From assembly GCA_031255895.1 (NCBI GenBank), contig JAIRRQ010000006.1, forward strand, positions 1 through 10,930: DNA of 10,930 bases. Direction: 5' to 3'. Positions 1 to 6,720 of the stretch are shown piece by piece. How positions within the stretch are numbered: position 1 is the first letter of the stretch; the number at the start of each line of letters is the position of its first letter. The position numbers and the translations under genes were made by a program. Origin of the DNA: Methanocalculaceae archaeon (lineage in GTDB: Archaea; Halobacteriota; Methanomicrobia; Methanomicrobiales; Methanocorpusculaceae). The notes beneath the pieces are model-generated. The model was not told where the DNA came from. It saw only the letters and a list, made by a program, of their open reading frames with translations, and made no database searches.

Positions 1-1056
1 GCAGTCTTAGGACTTGAAGATGGAACTATCATCACCGGAAACGGATTCGGAGTTGAAGGAATTGCAACTGGAGAGTTGGTAGTTACTCTCGCATCCAACG
101 GATACATGGAGGCTCTCAGTGATCCGAGTATTAACGGACAATTACTAATGTTCGGCTACCCACTCGTGGGGAATTATGGCGCAGACCCTGACCAATTTCA
201 AAGCGACAAAGTTCACGCAGCAGGCACCATTGTCCGTGAGTTTTGCAAATCCCCTAAGCACAGACCAAACCTTGGTGAGTATTTTGAGGAGAACGAACTC
301 ATTGGAATTGAAGGAATCGACACCCGGAAGCTCACCATCAAACTCAGAGAAGAAGGAGTCATGCGTGCAACTCTCCTTACAGACTCCAACGATGGACACA
401 AAGCTGTCCATCTTGCACAGAATACACCATTACAGGAAACTCGTAGCCTCATCTCGGACGTCACTTGCAGAGAGAGATATCATATACCTGGACCCGGCAA
501 AAAAATCGCAATTCTTGATCTTGGTTGCCGAAAATCCATTCTACAGAGTCTACACAACCGTGGAGCAGATCTCTACATTTATCCATACGGAACCCCTGCT
601 GATGTCATTCTTGCAGATAGCCCGCTGGCACTCTTTCTGACAAATGGCCCAGGCTATCCCTTCGCCGCAGCAAAGGCAGTTGAAACCGCAAAAAATATTC
701 TCGGCATCATCCCAATCCAAGGCATCTGCCTGGGGGCCGAAATTATCGCCGCTGCACTCGGTGGTGAGTTTGAAAAACTCAAACTCGGTCATCGCAGTGC
801 AAGTCAACCAGTAAAATTCTCCGACGGCTCAGTAGCTGTCACGTTCCAGGGGCACGGTTACGCAGTGATTGGCAACAGTCTTCCCGAAGGTTGTGAAATC
901 TCCTGTATTAACTTAAACGATCATACCGTTGAAGGATTCATAAACAATGATCTTGGCGTGTACTGTGTGCAGTTCCATCCTGAACACGATGCAGTTCACG
1001 ACGGAGCGGAAAAACCAATCTATGACATTATGTACAGAGGAATACCAGATGCCTAA
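1..1056 (+). CDS. carA: Carbamoyl phosphate synthetase small (glutaminase) subunit, 5'-truncated by window
   Basis: This subunit hydrolyses glutamine and passes ammonia to CarB for carbamoyl phosphate synthesis in the cytoplasm. The frame is open from base 1, and the first visible residues (AVLGLEDGT) align with about residue 6 onward of CarA, so only the extreme N-terminus is missing. The TTG at 76 is internal. The N-terminal CarA domain shows GYMEALSDPS and IDTRKLT. The C-terminal class I amidotransferase domain shows TNGPG, the nucleophile Cys in GICLG (visible residue 243) and the His-Glu pair in HPE (326, 328). Several normally constant residues differ: GICLGHQ reads GICLGAE, QNHG reads QGHG, and GHRGGNHP reads GHRSASQP. 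The catalytic triad is intact, so the subunit is probably functional, but the glutamine pocket is unusual. It overlaps carB by 8 bases. Confidence 0.95.
   Translation, partial: AVLGLEDGTIITGNGFGVEGIATGELVVTLASNGYMEALSDPSINGQLLMFGYPLVGNYGADPDQFQSDKVHAAGTIVREFCKSPKHRPNLGEYFEENELIGIEGIDTRKLTIKLREEGVMRATLLTDSNDGHKAVHLAQNTPLQETRSLISDVTCRERYHIPGPGKKIAILDLGCRKSILQSLHNRGADLYIYPYGTPADVILADSPLALFLTNGPGYPFAAAKAVETAKNILGIIPIQGICLGAEIIAAALGGEFEKLKLGHRSASQPVKFSDGSVAVTFQGHGYAVIGNSLPEGCEISCINLNDHTVEGFINNDLGVYCVQFHPEHDAVHDGAEKPIYDIMYRGIPDA
1036..1041 (+). promoter_or_regulatory. Shine-Dalgarno site that fixes the carB start
   Basis: AGAGGA lies 7 bases upstream of the ATG at 1049. It supports that start over the in-frame ATG at 947, which would add 34 residues that overlap carA and do not resemble CarB. 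The site lies inside the carA 3' coding end. Confidence 0.7.
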
Positions 1057-4000
1057 AAACCCAACACTCAAAAAGGTCCTCTTAATTGGTTCGGGGCCAA
1101 TCCAGATCGGACAGGCTGCAGAGTTCGATTACGCAGGAAGTCAGGCGTGTAAAGCCGTCCGTGAGGAAGGAATCGAGGTTATCCTCGTCAACTCTAACCC
1201 AGCAACCATTCAAACAGACCCTGAAACTGCGGACAAAGTCTATGTCGAACCATTAAAGACAGAGATCATCTCCGAAATTATTAAAAAAGAAAAACCAGAT
1301 GGAATTCTTTCTGGCATGGGTGGGCAAACCGCCCTCAATCTCACCGCAGAACTCTACGAAATGGGTGCCCTCGACGGCATCCAGATTCTCGGAACGCCGC
1401 TTGAAGCAATCTACCACGGAGAAGATCGGGAGATGTTCAAAAATCTTATGCTTGAGATCGGCGAACCAATCCCGAAAAGTTTCATTCTAACCAAGATGGA
1501 ACAGTTCGATGAGGCATACGAAACAGTTGGCCTCCCAGCAATCGTTCGTCCCGCATACACCCTAGGGGGATCCGGGGGAGGAAGCGCCGAAACAAAAGAG
1601 GAACTCAGAAAGATCGTTGAACACGGCCTTACCAAGTCTCGCGTCCACCAGGTCTTGATAGAGGAATCAGTCAGAGGCTGGAACGAGATCGAATTCGAAG
1701 TCATGCGAGATGCAGCTGACACTTGTATAATCATCTGCGGTATGGAAAACGTCGATCCAATGGGTGTACACACAGGTGAGTCTGTCGTAGTCGCACCAAT
1801 CCTTACCCTGACTGCAGATCAATTCAGTGTAATGCGCCGAGCTGCAATCAAGATCATTCGGGCACTCAACGTACAAGGAGGCTGTAACATCCAATTTGCC
1901 TTTAAAAACGGAGATTATCGAGTCATTGAAGTCAATCCACGCGTTTCCCGATCCTCAGCTCTCGCGTCCAAAGCAACTGGCTATCCAATCGCCCGCGTTG
2001 CCGCAAAAATCGCTATTGGCATGCATCTCGACGAGATCACAAACACTGTCACAGGTTCAACTCCGGCGTGTTTTGAACCGGCTGTCGACTACGTTGTGGT
2101 CAAGATCTCCCGTTGGCCGTTTGACAAGTTCAAGACCGCTGACAGAACACTCACCACTGCAATGAAATCCACAGGTGAGATCATGGCAATCGGCAGGACT
2201 GTTGAAGAAGGATTCAAGAAAGCACTTCGTTCCCTCGACACTGACATCCACCATCACACGGACTTAAACGAGATCAAGATGATACTCTCACGCCCGACTG
2301 ACGAAAGATTCCCCACACTATTCGATGCATTCCGTCTTGGCATGACCGTTGTGGACGTGTACGATCTCACTCAAATCGAACCATTCTTCTTAGAAAAAAT
2401 TCAACACGTTGTGAGCATAGAACGCGAGCTCCATGAATGCCCGACTGAAGAATTAGTCGAAATCGCAAAGAAATTTGGATTTTCCAATGCAGAGATTCGT
2501 GAATTAACCGGCTGGAACATCTACAAGATCGAACAGATCACAGGTCTTCCAACCTACAAGATGGTAGATACCTGTGCAGCAGAATTTTCGGCAAAAACAC
2601 CGTATTACTACTCCACATGGGAACAGGAATGTGAATTGAAGGATACTCCAAACAAAAAGGTGCTCATTCTCGGATCAGGTGCAATCAGAATCGGCCAGGG
2701 TATCGAATTCGATTATTGTACGGTGCATGCGATCAAATCCCTGCGTGAGGAGGGAATTGAGGTACACATCCTCAACAACAACCCAGAGACAGTTTCCACC
2801 GATTTCGACACTTCAGATCGGCTGTACTTCGAACCTATGCAGCTGGAGGATGTGATAAACATCCTACGCAAAGGCGACTATGATGGAGTGATGGTGCAGT
2901 TCGGAGGTCAGAATTCAGTCAACCTTGCCATCCCGATTCAGGAAGAAATCAAGAGATACGATCTCAAGACCAAAATTCTGGGAACCAGCCCTGAGAACAT
3001 GGATGTTGCCGAGGATAGAAACCGATTCAGCGTGCTATTGGAAAAAAACAACATTCCATCACCAGCAAACGGTTCGGCATACTCCGAGAAGGAGGCTTAT
3101 GAGGTTGCAAGGAAAATTGGCTACCCAGTTCTGGTTCGACCGAGTTATGTTCTTGGTGGCCGTGCAATGGAGCTCGTCCACGACGAGCTTGAACTGAAGA
3201 TCTACATCAAAGAAGCGGTCCGTGTTTCAAACACACATCCGGTGTTAATCGACCGATATCTCGACAATGCGACTGAATTGGATGTGGATGCGGTTTCTGA
3301 CGGAACCGAAGTTTTTATAGGGGGCATCATGGAACACATTGAAGAGGCGGGTGTCCACTCCGGTGATTCAGCCTGTGTGATTCCGACCCAGACGCTGACC
3401 GCAGAACAAATCGCGACTGTAAAGAACTACACAAGAGAGATTGCACTATCTCTCGGGGTAGTCGGTCTGATCAATATCCAATATGCCTTGCACAACGGCA
3501 CTATTTACGTCCTTGAGGCAAACCCGCGTGCCAGCAGAACTGTCCCGTTTGTCGCGAAGGCAACAGGTATTCAGCTTGCAAAAATTGCGGCAAAGACGAT
3601 GCTTGGCATGAAACTTGCAGATCTGGGATGTCACGAAAAAGAGATTAAACACGTTGCGGTCAAAGAAGTCCTGTTACCGTTCTCTCGACTGCCAGGTGTT
3701 GACCCAATCCTCAGTCCTGAGATGAAATCGACAGGTGAAGTCATAGGTATTGACTATGATTTTGGACGCGCTTTCTACAAGGCCAGCCAGGCAGCAGATA
3801 ACAAACTCCCGCTGGAAGGAAATGTGTTCGTTTCCGTCACCGATAAGCAGAAGAACGAAATTCTCCCGATTGTTCAAAAACTTGCAGATTTAGGCCTTAA
3901 TCTCTATGGAACGGAAGGAACGGTGAAGTTCGTTGAACAGCACAACATAGTGATGAACTTGGTCAGAAAGGTGCAGGAAGGGTCACCGAACATCATCGAT

Positions 4001-4213
4001 ATGATACGAGGCGCAGATATTGATCTGGTCATCAACACTCCGGGTGACAAAAATGCCCGGGTTGATCACTTTCGGATTATGCGGGCAACAATCGATTACA
4101 GCATCCCTTACATCACGACCATTTTCGGTGCAGAAGCAGCAGTTCAGGCAATCGAATCAATGAAATCGAACAAAATCACCATTGAACCACTATCACATTA
4201 TCACTCCGAATAA
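1049..4213 (+). CDS. carB: Carbamoyl phosphate synthetase large subunit
   Basis: This subunit makes carbamoyl phosphate from bicarbonate, ammonia and two ATP, feeding UMP and arginine synthesis. It has 1054 residues, a normal length for undivided CarB. The two homologous ATP-grasp halves are visible. The first has GSGPIQIGQAAEFDY near residue 13, VRPAYTLGGSGGG and EVNPRVSRSS. The second has GSGAIRIGQGIEFDY near residue 540, VRPSYVLGGRAM and EANPRASRT. The oligomerisation domain lies between them, at about residues 400-535. From about residue 920 an MGS-like allosteric domain follows, with GTEGTVKF and VINTPGD. The ATG overlaps the carA stop (ATGCCTAA), which suggests translational coupling and equal synthesis of the subunits. 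It ends with tandem stops TAATAA. Which effectors bind cannot be read from sequence alone. Nothing suggests damage. Confidence 0.97.
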   Translation: MPKNPTLKKVLLIGSGPIQIGQAAEFDYAGSQACKAVREEGIEVILVNSNPATIQTDPETADKVYVEPLKTEIISEIIKKEKPDGILSGMGGQTALNLTAELYEMGALDGIQILGTPLEAIYHGEDREMFKNLMLEIGEPIPKSFILTKMEQFDEAYETVGLPAIVRPAYTLGGSGGGSAETKEELRKIVEHGLTKSRVHQVLIEESVRGWNEIEFEVMRDAADTCIIICGMENVDPMGVHTGESVVVAPILTLTADQFSVMRRAAIKIIRALNVQGGCNIQFAFKNGDYRVIEVNPRVSRSSALASKATGYPIARVAAKIAIGMHLDEITNTVTGSTPACFEPAVDYVVVKISRWPFDKFKTADRTLTTAMKSTGEIMAIGRTVEEGFKKALRSLDTDIHHHTDLNEIKMILSRPTDERFPTLFDAFRLGMTVVDVYDLTQIEPFFLEKIQHVVSIERELHECPTEELVEIAKKFGFSNAEIRELTGWNIYKIEQITGLPTYKMVDTCAAEFSAKTPYYYSTWEQECELKDTPNKKVLILGSGAIRIGQGIEFDYCTVHAIKSLREEGIEVHILNNNPETVSTDFDTSDRLYFEPMQLEDVINILRKGDYDGVMVQFGGQNSVNLAIPIQEEIKRYDLKTKILGTSPENMDVAEDRNRFSVLLEKNNIPSPANGSAYSEKEAYEVARKIGYPVLVRPSYVLGGRAMELVHDELELKIYIKEAVRVSNTHPVLIDRYLDNATELDVDAVSDGTEVFIGGIMEHIEEAGVHSGDSACVIPTQTLTAEQIATVKNYTREIALSLGVVGLINIQYALHNGTIYVLEANPRASRTVPFVAKATGIQLAKIAAKTMLGMKLADLGCHEKEIKHVAVKEVLLPFSRLPGVDPILSPEMKSTGEVIGIDYDFGRAFYKASQAADNKLPLEGNVFVSVTDKQKNEILPIVQKLADLGLNLYGTEGTVKFVEQHNIVMNLVRKVQEGSPNIIDMIRGADIDLVINTPGDKNARVDHFRIMRATIDYSIPYITTIFGAEAAVQAIESMKSNKITIEPLSHYHSE

Positions 4214-4240
4214 TAAAAAAAATATTTTTCATTCTTTTTT
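4214..4240. terminator. Bidirectional terminator between converging carB and the HxlR gene
   Basis: The two genes converge with only 15 bases between stop codons. On the + strand, T-runs at 4225-4229 and 4235-4240 follow carB. On the - strand, the A-run at 4215-4222 reads as eight T after the regulator gene. A perfect palindrome, AAAAATATTTTT, spans 4218-4229. Poly-T tracts are the known intrinsic termination signal in archaea; its use here is inferred. Confidence 0.6.
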
Positions 4241-4603
4241 GTAACTGCAGCATGGCATGTGTATCTCATTCGCTTTCGGTTGAAGATGTGTCTCACTCCA
4301 CTCTGAAATTTTTTGAAGTATGGGCATAAAACTCTCTCCAAGTTCGGTGAGGGAATATTCCACCTTCGGTGGGATCTCAGGATACACACAACGGGAGACG
4401 AAACCATCGTCTTCCAGCTCCCGCAGTTGTTTTGTCAACATTGCCTGTGTGATGCCAGTGGTGTTGCGGTAGAGATCACTGAACCGTTTAGTTCCGTAGT
4501 TCAAAAGACATAGGAGACATACCTTCCATTTTCCACTAATAATTTTTTGTGCCCGATACACTGGACAAGCAACTGGATCTTTTGTTTTTATCCTGGAGGT
4601 CAT
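4229..4603 (-). CDS. HxlR-family winged-helix transcriptional regulator
   Basis: A 124-residue protein with the HxlR signature: a Cys-Pro near the N-terminus (Cys13), then RAQKIISGKWKVCLLCLL and the recognition-helix region GITQAMLTKQLRELEDDGF (residues 50-68). The wing is at 72-86 and the helix ending in LTELGES is at 84-91. HxlR proteins are dimeric DNA-binding regulators that often respond to reactive aldehydes, quinones or redox change and often sit beside a flavoprotein or reductase. That fits here, because the divergent neighbour is an Isf-type flavoprotein. Additional cysteines at 29, 32, 72, 118 and 119 could be redox-sensing, though this is not shown. The ATG lies about 26-34 bases from the TATA element at 4629-4638, which implies a leaderless or nearly leaderless mRNA. 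Confidence 0.93.
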   Translation of the reverse strand: MTSRIKTKDPVACPVYRAQKIISGKWKVCLLCLLNYGTKRFSDLYRNTTGITQAMLTKQLRELEDDGFVSRCVYPEIPPKVEYSLTELGESFMPILQKISEWSETHLQPKANEIHMPCCSYKKE

Positions 4604-4628
4604 AAATGTGAATACTATTAATTCTCAG

Positions 4629-4638
4629 AGTATATAAC
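4629..4638. promoter_or_regulatory. TATA element in the HxlR / flavoprotein spacer
   Basis: AGTATATAAC reads as GTTATATACT on the - strand. It is centred about 30 bases before the HxlR ATG, as for a leaderless transcript. On the + strand it would place a start near 4660, about 28 bases before the flavoprotein ATG at 4688. It may serve one or both genes; sequence alone does not decide. Confidence 0.5.
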
Positions 4639-4640
4639 AT

Positions 4641-4653
4641 AATACATCGTATT
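4641..4653. promoter_or_regulatory. Inverted repeat, candidate HxlR operator
   Basis: AATAC-ATC-GTATT is a perfect 5-bp inverted repeat with a 3-base centre. It lies just downstream of the TATA element for the flavoprotein gene, and overlaps the expected BRE position for the regulator gene. A dimer bound here could affect both promoters. The assignment rests only on symmetry and position. Confidence 0.35.
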
Positions 4654-4687
4654 GTATTTATCATTCATACACACAAATAAGATACTG

Positions 4688-5245
4688 ATGAACGTTATTG
4701 GAATTGCAGTCAGCCCTCGAAAAGGTGCGAACAGTCAGACACTGGTAGAACAAGTACTTGCCGGTGCGAAAGAAAAAGGATCGGAAACTGAACTAATCCG
4801 TCTGTCTGATCTGGAAATTCATCCCTGTGTCGCCTGTGGTTTCTGCAAAAGTGGACACGACACCTGCGCCCAGAAAGATGACATGGTTGTTCTGTATGAG
4901 AAAATTCGCAAAGCGGATGTGATTGTGTTCGGTGCTCCGATCTATTTTGCCCGTCTCAATGCACAAGCATATACCTTTATTGATCGTTTGTATGCGATGC
5001 TGAATCCTGATTTTTCGTCCAGACTCCCAACAGGAAAAAAGATTGCCATAGTATTGACCAGCGGATCAGGAGAGCTTTCGATTGCAACTCCAATGCATGA
5101 ATATCTGAAAACGATATTCGGATTTTTCCACTGCATGGATGGAGGATTTATTTGGCAAAACCAAATGTTTGCTCCAAATGATCTGGAACAATTTCCGGAA
5201 ACAATCGAGAAAGCACAAGCACTCGGTAGATCTATTTCTACTTGA
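4688..5245 (+). CDS. Isf-like iron-sulfur flavoprotein (NADPH-dependent FMN reductase fold)
   Basis: A 185-residue flavodoxin-like protein. The N-terminal FMN phosphate loop is VSPRKGANSQTL (residues 8-19), and GAPIYF (82-87) is the second flavin-contact loop. Between them CVACGFCKSGHDTC (47-60) gives the compact pattern C-x2-C-x2-C-x6-C. This motif marks the iron-sulfur flavoproteins of methanogens such as Methanosarcina Isf (about 190 residues), which carry FMN plus a 4Fe-4S cluster and exchange electrons with ferredoxin. Proposed family roles include oxygen or peroxide detoxification. I chose ATG 4688 because family members begin just before the beta strand and P-loop; the in-frame ATG at 4652 adds 12 unlikely residues and falls near the promoter. 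No clear Shine-Dalgarno site is visible. Control by the divergent HxlR protein is inferred. Confidence 0.88.
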   Translation: MNVIGIAVSPRKGANSQTLVEQVLAGAKEKGSETELIRLSDLEIHPCVACGFCKSGHDTCAQKDDMVVLYEKIRKADVIVFGAPIYFARLNAQAYTFIDRLYAMLNPDFSSRLPTGKKIAIVLTSGSGELSIATPMHEYLKTIFGFFHCMDGGFIWQNQMFAPNDLEQFPETIEKAQALGRSIST

Positions 5246-5249
5246 AATC

Positions 5250-5256
5250 TTTTTTT
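5250..5256 (+). terminator. Poly-T terminator after the flavoprotein gene
   Basis: Seven consecutive T, followed by CT, lie 5 bases past the TGA stop. This fits archaeal oligo-T termination and would separate the flavoprotein gene from hpt. Confidence 0.5.
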
Positions 5257-5294
5257 CTATCAGACAATCCGCAGGATTATTGACAGTTCCGTTC

Positions 5295-5302
5295 TATATA
5301 TA
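5295..5302 (+). promoter_or_regulatory. TATA-like element upstream of hpt
   Basis: TATATATA lies in the 66-base spacer before hpt. Its centre is only about 14 bases before the ATG at 5312. A normal archaeal spacing of about 26 bases would therefore start transcription inside the gene, near the ATG at 5330. Either the shorter start is used or the real promoter lies further upstream. Confidence 0.35.
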
Positions 5303-5311
5303 TCAAAGTTT

Positions 5312-5830
5312 ATGGCGGATACAATCGATATGCTGATCTCGGAGGAACAGATCACTGCACGCATCAAAGAACTTGCAAAACAGATTAATTCCGATTACGC
5401 TGAAAAATCAGTGATTCTCATCATTACTCTAAAAGGAGCCTGTTTCTTCGCATGCGAACTTGCTAAACACTTAACCATGCCCGTATTCATGGAATATATT
5501 CAGATGACAAGCTATGAAGGAAAATCTTCAAACGGCACCATTATCATGAAGCTGGATGTACCGAATGAGATAATAGTTGGAAAACACGTGATCATTTTGG
5601 AGGACGTCATCGACACTGGCAAAACACTCACCAGCATCAAAAATATAATGCTCGAGAAAAAACCGGCGTCGCTTGCAATCTGTTCGTTGCTGGACAAGCA
5701 CGAGTGCAGAGTTGTTCCATTTGAAGGAGATTACATCGGATTTACCATCGGCGACGATTTTGTTGTCGGATACGGACTTGACTGGGATCAGAAGTACCGC
5801 AACCTTCCGTACATTGGTATTGTGCGGTAA
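5312..5830 (+). CDS. hpt: Hypoxanthine/guanine phosphoribosyltransferase, bacterial-type
   Basis: It transfers phosphoribose from PRPP to hypoxanthine and/or guanine, giving IMP or GMP in purine salvage. It has 172 residues, typical of the family. It shows the PPi-binding loop LKGA (40-43), the flexible-loop region SYEGKSSNG (67-75), the PRPP-binding motif LEDVIDTGKTL (96-106), LLDKH (126-130), and the purine-binding end DFVVGYGLDWDQKYRNLPYI (149-168). These match the bacterial/eukaryotic HPRT type and not the APRT-like archaeal Hpt, so ancient transfer from bacteria is possible. Start 5312 gives an N-terminus (MADTIDMLISEEQI) that aligns end to end with bacterial Hpt, but the local TATA element would favour 5330. 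The zinc-ribbon gene follows 31 bases after the stop. The choice between hypoxanthine, guanine and xanthine cannot be settled here. Confidence 0.95.
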   Translation: MADTIDMLISEEQITARIKELAKQINSDYAEKSVILIITLKGACFFACELAKHLTMPVFMEYIQMTSYEGKSSNGTIIMKLDVPNEIIVGKHVIILEDVIDTGKTLTSIKNIMLEKKPASLAICSLLDKHECRVVPFEGDYIGFTIGDDFVVGYGLDWDQKYRNLPYIGIVR

Positions 5831-5861
5831 CACTTATTATCTTCCGCGTCGACGTTCTGGT

Positions 5862-6020
5862 ATGTGTTCTGCAGGTGGGCCAATCGATATTGACCTCAAC
5901 GATCCTCTGAAAGGAAAAGGCAAAAAATACCGGTGCAATGAATGTGATCAGACCTTTATCGGTCTTGGAAAACATCCAATGTGCCCATCATGTCAGTCCG
6001 AGAGCGTCATCGAGATATAA
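5862..6020 (+). CDS. Small zinc-ribbon protein
   Basis: A 52-residue protein with two Cys pairs, CNEC (25-28) and CPSC (41-44), separated by 12 residues, as in rubredoxin-like zinc ribbons that bind one Zn. The N-terminus MCSAGGPIDIDLNDPLKG is not a known signal or membrane segment, and a basic patch KGKGKKYR precedes the ribbon. The frame is open further upstream, but that part overlaps hpt in another frame and looks non-coding, so ATG 5862 is the likely start. No Shine-Dalgarno site is evident. It lies 31 bases after hpt and 2 bases before the next ATG, so the three genes are probably co-transcribed. Function is unknown; small archaeal ribbons often bind nucleic acid or a partner protein. 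Confidence 0.75.
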   Translation: MCSAGGPIDIDLNDPLKGKGKKYRCNECDQTFIGLGKHPMCPSCQSESVIEI

Positions 6021-6022
6021 CA

Positions 6023-6520
6023 ATGCCAAAAACTATCCGAGTCCCATTTTTGTGGGACGATCCGATCATCCTCAGAGGACATTCTTCTTTTTTGCTTGTG
6101 GCGCGTGTTGCGAAAAAATTTCCACTGATGATCGAAACCGATGATGAAGAACTAGTGCAGGGAGTATATCCAGGTGATCTGATCATTGTTTCCGCCCTCG
6201 AAGGTGGTGAGATTGCACCTGCCCTGTATCTTTTGGAGATGGTAAAAACCTGCCACACGCCAGTGATTACCCTGGGAAAGAATCATCCTGCAAGCAAAAG
6301 ACTTTCTTACGTAATCTCAGCCGCAACACGAATCGAGATGCGATGTGACATTCATCGCGGCACACACCCAGAACAACACCTACTCTGCACCGCAAACGAG
6401 TTCGCAGGAATGATTCTATCTGCAGAGGGAGATGAGCTAGTGATCGAAAACTCCATCGGGGAACTCAGATTATCACACCTTGCATGGAATTTATCTCTCG
6501 CAGAAACAAAATTACCGTAA
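6023..6520 (+). CDS. Conserved-looking protein of unknown function
   Basis: A 165-residue soluble protein that I do not recognise. It starts MPKTIRVPFLWDD. Apparent beta strands (GDLIIVSAL at 53-61, TPVITLG at 79-85, GDELVIEN toward the end) alternate with helices, for example EIAPALYLLEMV (65-76). This suggests a compact alpha/beta fold. There are no transmembrane segments, signal peptide or Cys-pair metal site. Start 6023 lies 2 bases after the zinc-ribbon stop; the in-frame ATG at 5981 would overlap that gene by 40 bases and adds the implausible peptide MPIMSVRERHRDIT. Tight spacing with the ribbon gene suggests the two act together, possibly as a complex, with hpt upstream. An RNA, nucleotide or regulatory role would be speculation. 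Confidence 0.8.
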   Translation: MPKTIRVPFLWDDPIILRGHSSFLLVARVAKKFPLMIETDDEELVQGVYPGDLIIVSALEGGEIAPALYLLEMVKTCHTPVITLGKNHPASKRLSYVISAATRIEMRCDIHRGTHPEQHLLCTANEFAGMILSAEGDELVIENSIGELRLSHLAWNLSLAETKLP

Positions 6521-6701
6521 TTGCAACTGGATATTGGAAAATCGTGGGTGAAAAAGAAATACCCAACCCCATGTTGCCAGAGGATGCTAGTTGCATCATA
6601 TCCCCCGCGTAAAGGCACCCCACAATTCTGAATCAGACAAATCGTACACCAATACTGATCACGAAATATTTTTATATCACACGTGAATATCCATGATCTG
6701 T
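6521..6701. other. Intergenic stretch with two small hairpins and an orphan promoter
   Basis: I see no credible gene here. Downstream of the unknown-protein gene are two short inverted repeats. GGGT (6546-6549) pairs with ACCC (6561-6564). GATGC (6583-6587) pairs with GCATC (6593-6597) across a 5-base loop. Base composition is richer in G+C at 6540-6620 than in the AT-rich sequence after it. No T-run follows the hairpins, so a terminator is not clear. No tRNA or rRNA features were found. Confidence 0.4.
6671..6678 (+). promoter_or_regulatory. Orphan TATA/BRE-like promoter
   Basis: TTTATATC preceded by CGAAATATT resembles an archaeal BRE plus TATA box on the + strand. It predicts a transcription start near 6700. 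The first ATG downstream (6693) encodes only 13 residues and no + strand gene follows, so any transcript would be non-coding or antisense to 6702-7067. Confidence 0.3.
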
Positions 6702-6720
6702 TTATCGAATAGATCGTGGA
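6690..6720. repeat. Imperfect 9-bp inverted repeat
   Basis: TCCATGATC (6690-6698) and GATCGTGGA (6712-6720) are inverted with a 13-base centre. Eight pairs are Watson-Crick, and the ninth would be a U-G wobble in + strand RNA. It surrounds the start predicted from the TATA element at 6671, so it could be an operator. Alternatively it is a hairpin ending - strand transcripts. Confidence 0.35.

Noticed and set aside
947..1048. 34-residue N-terminal extension of CarB from the ATG at 947
   Set aside because: It overlaps carA coding sequence, does not resemble CarB, and a Shine-Dalgarno site lies 7 bases before the ATG at 1049.
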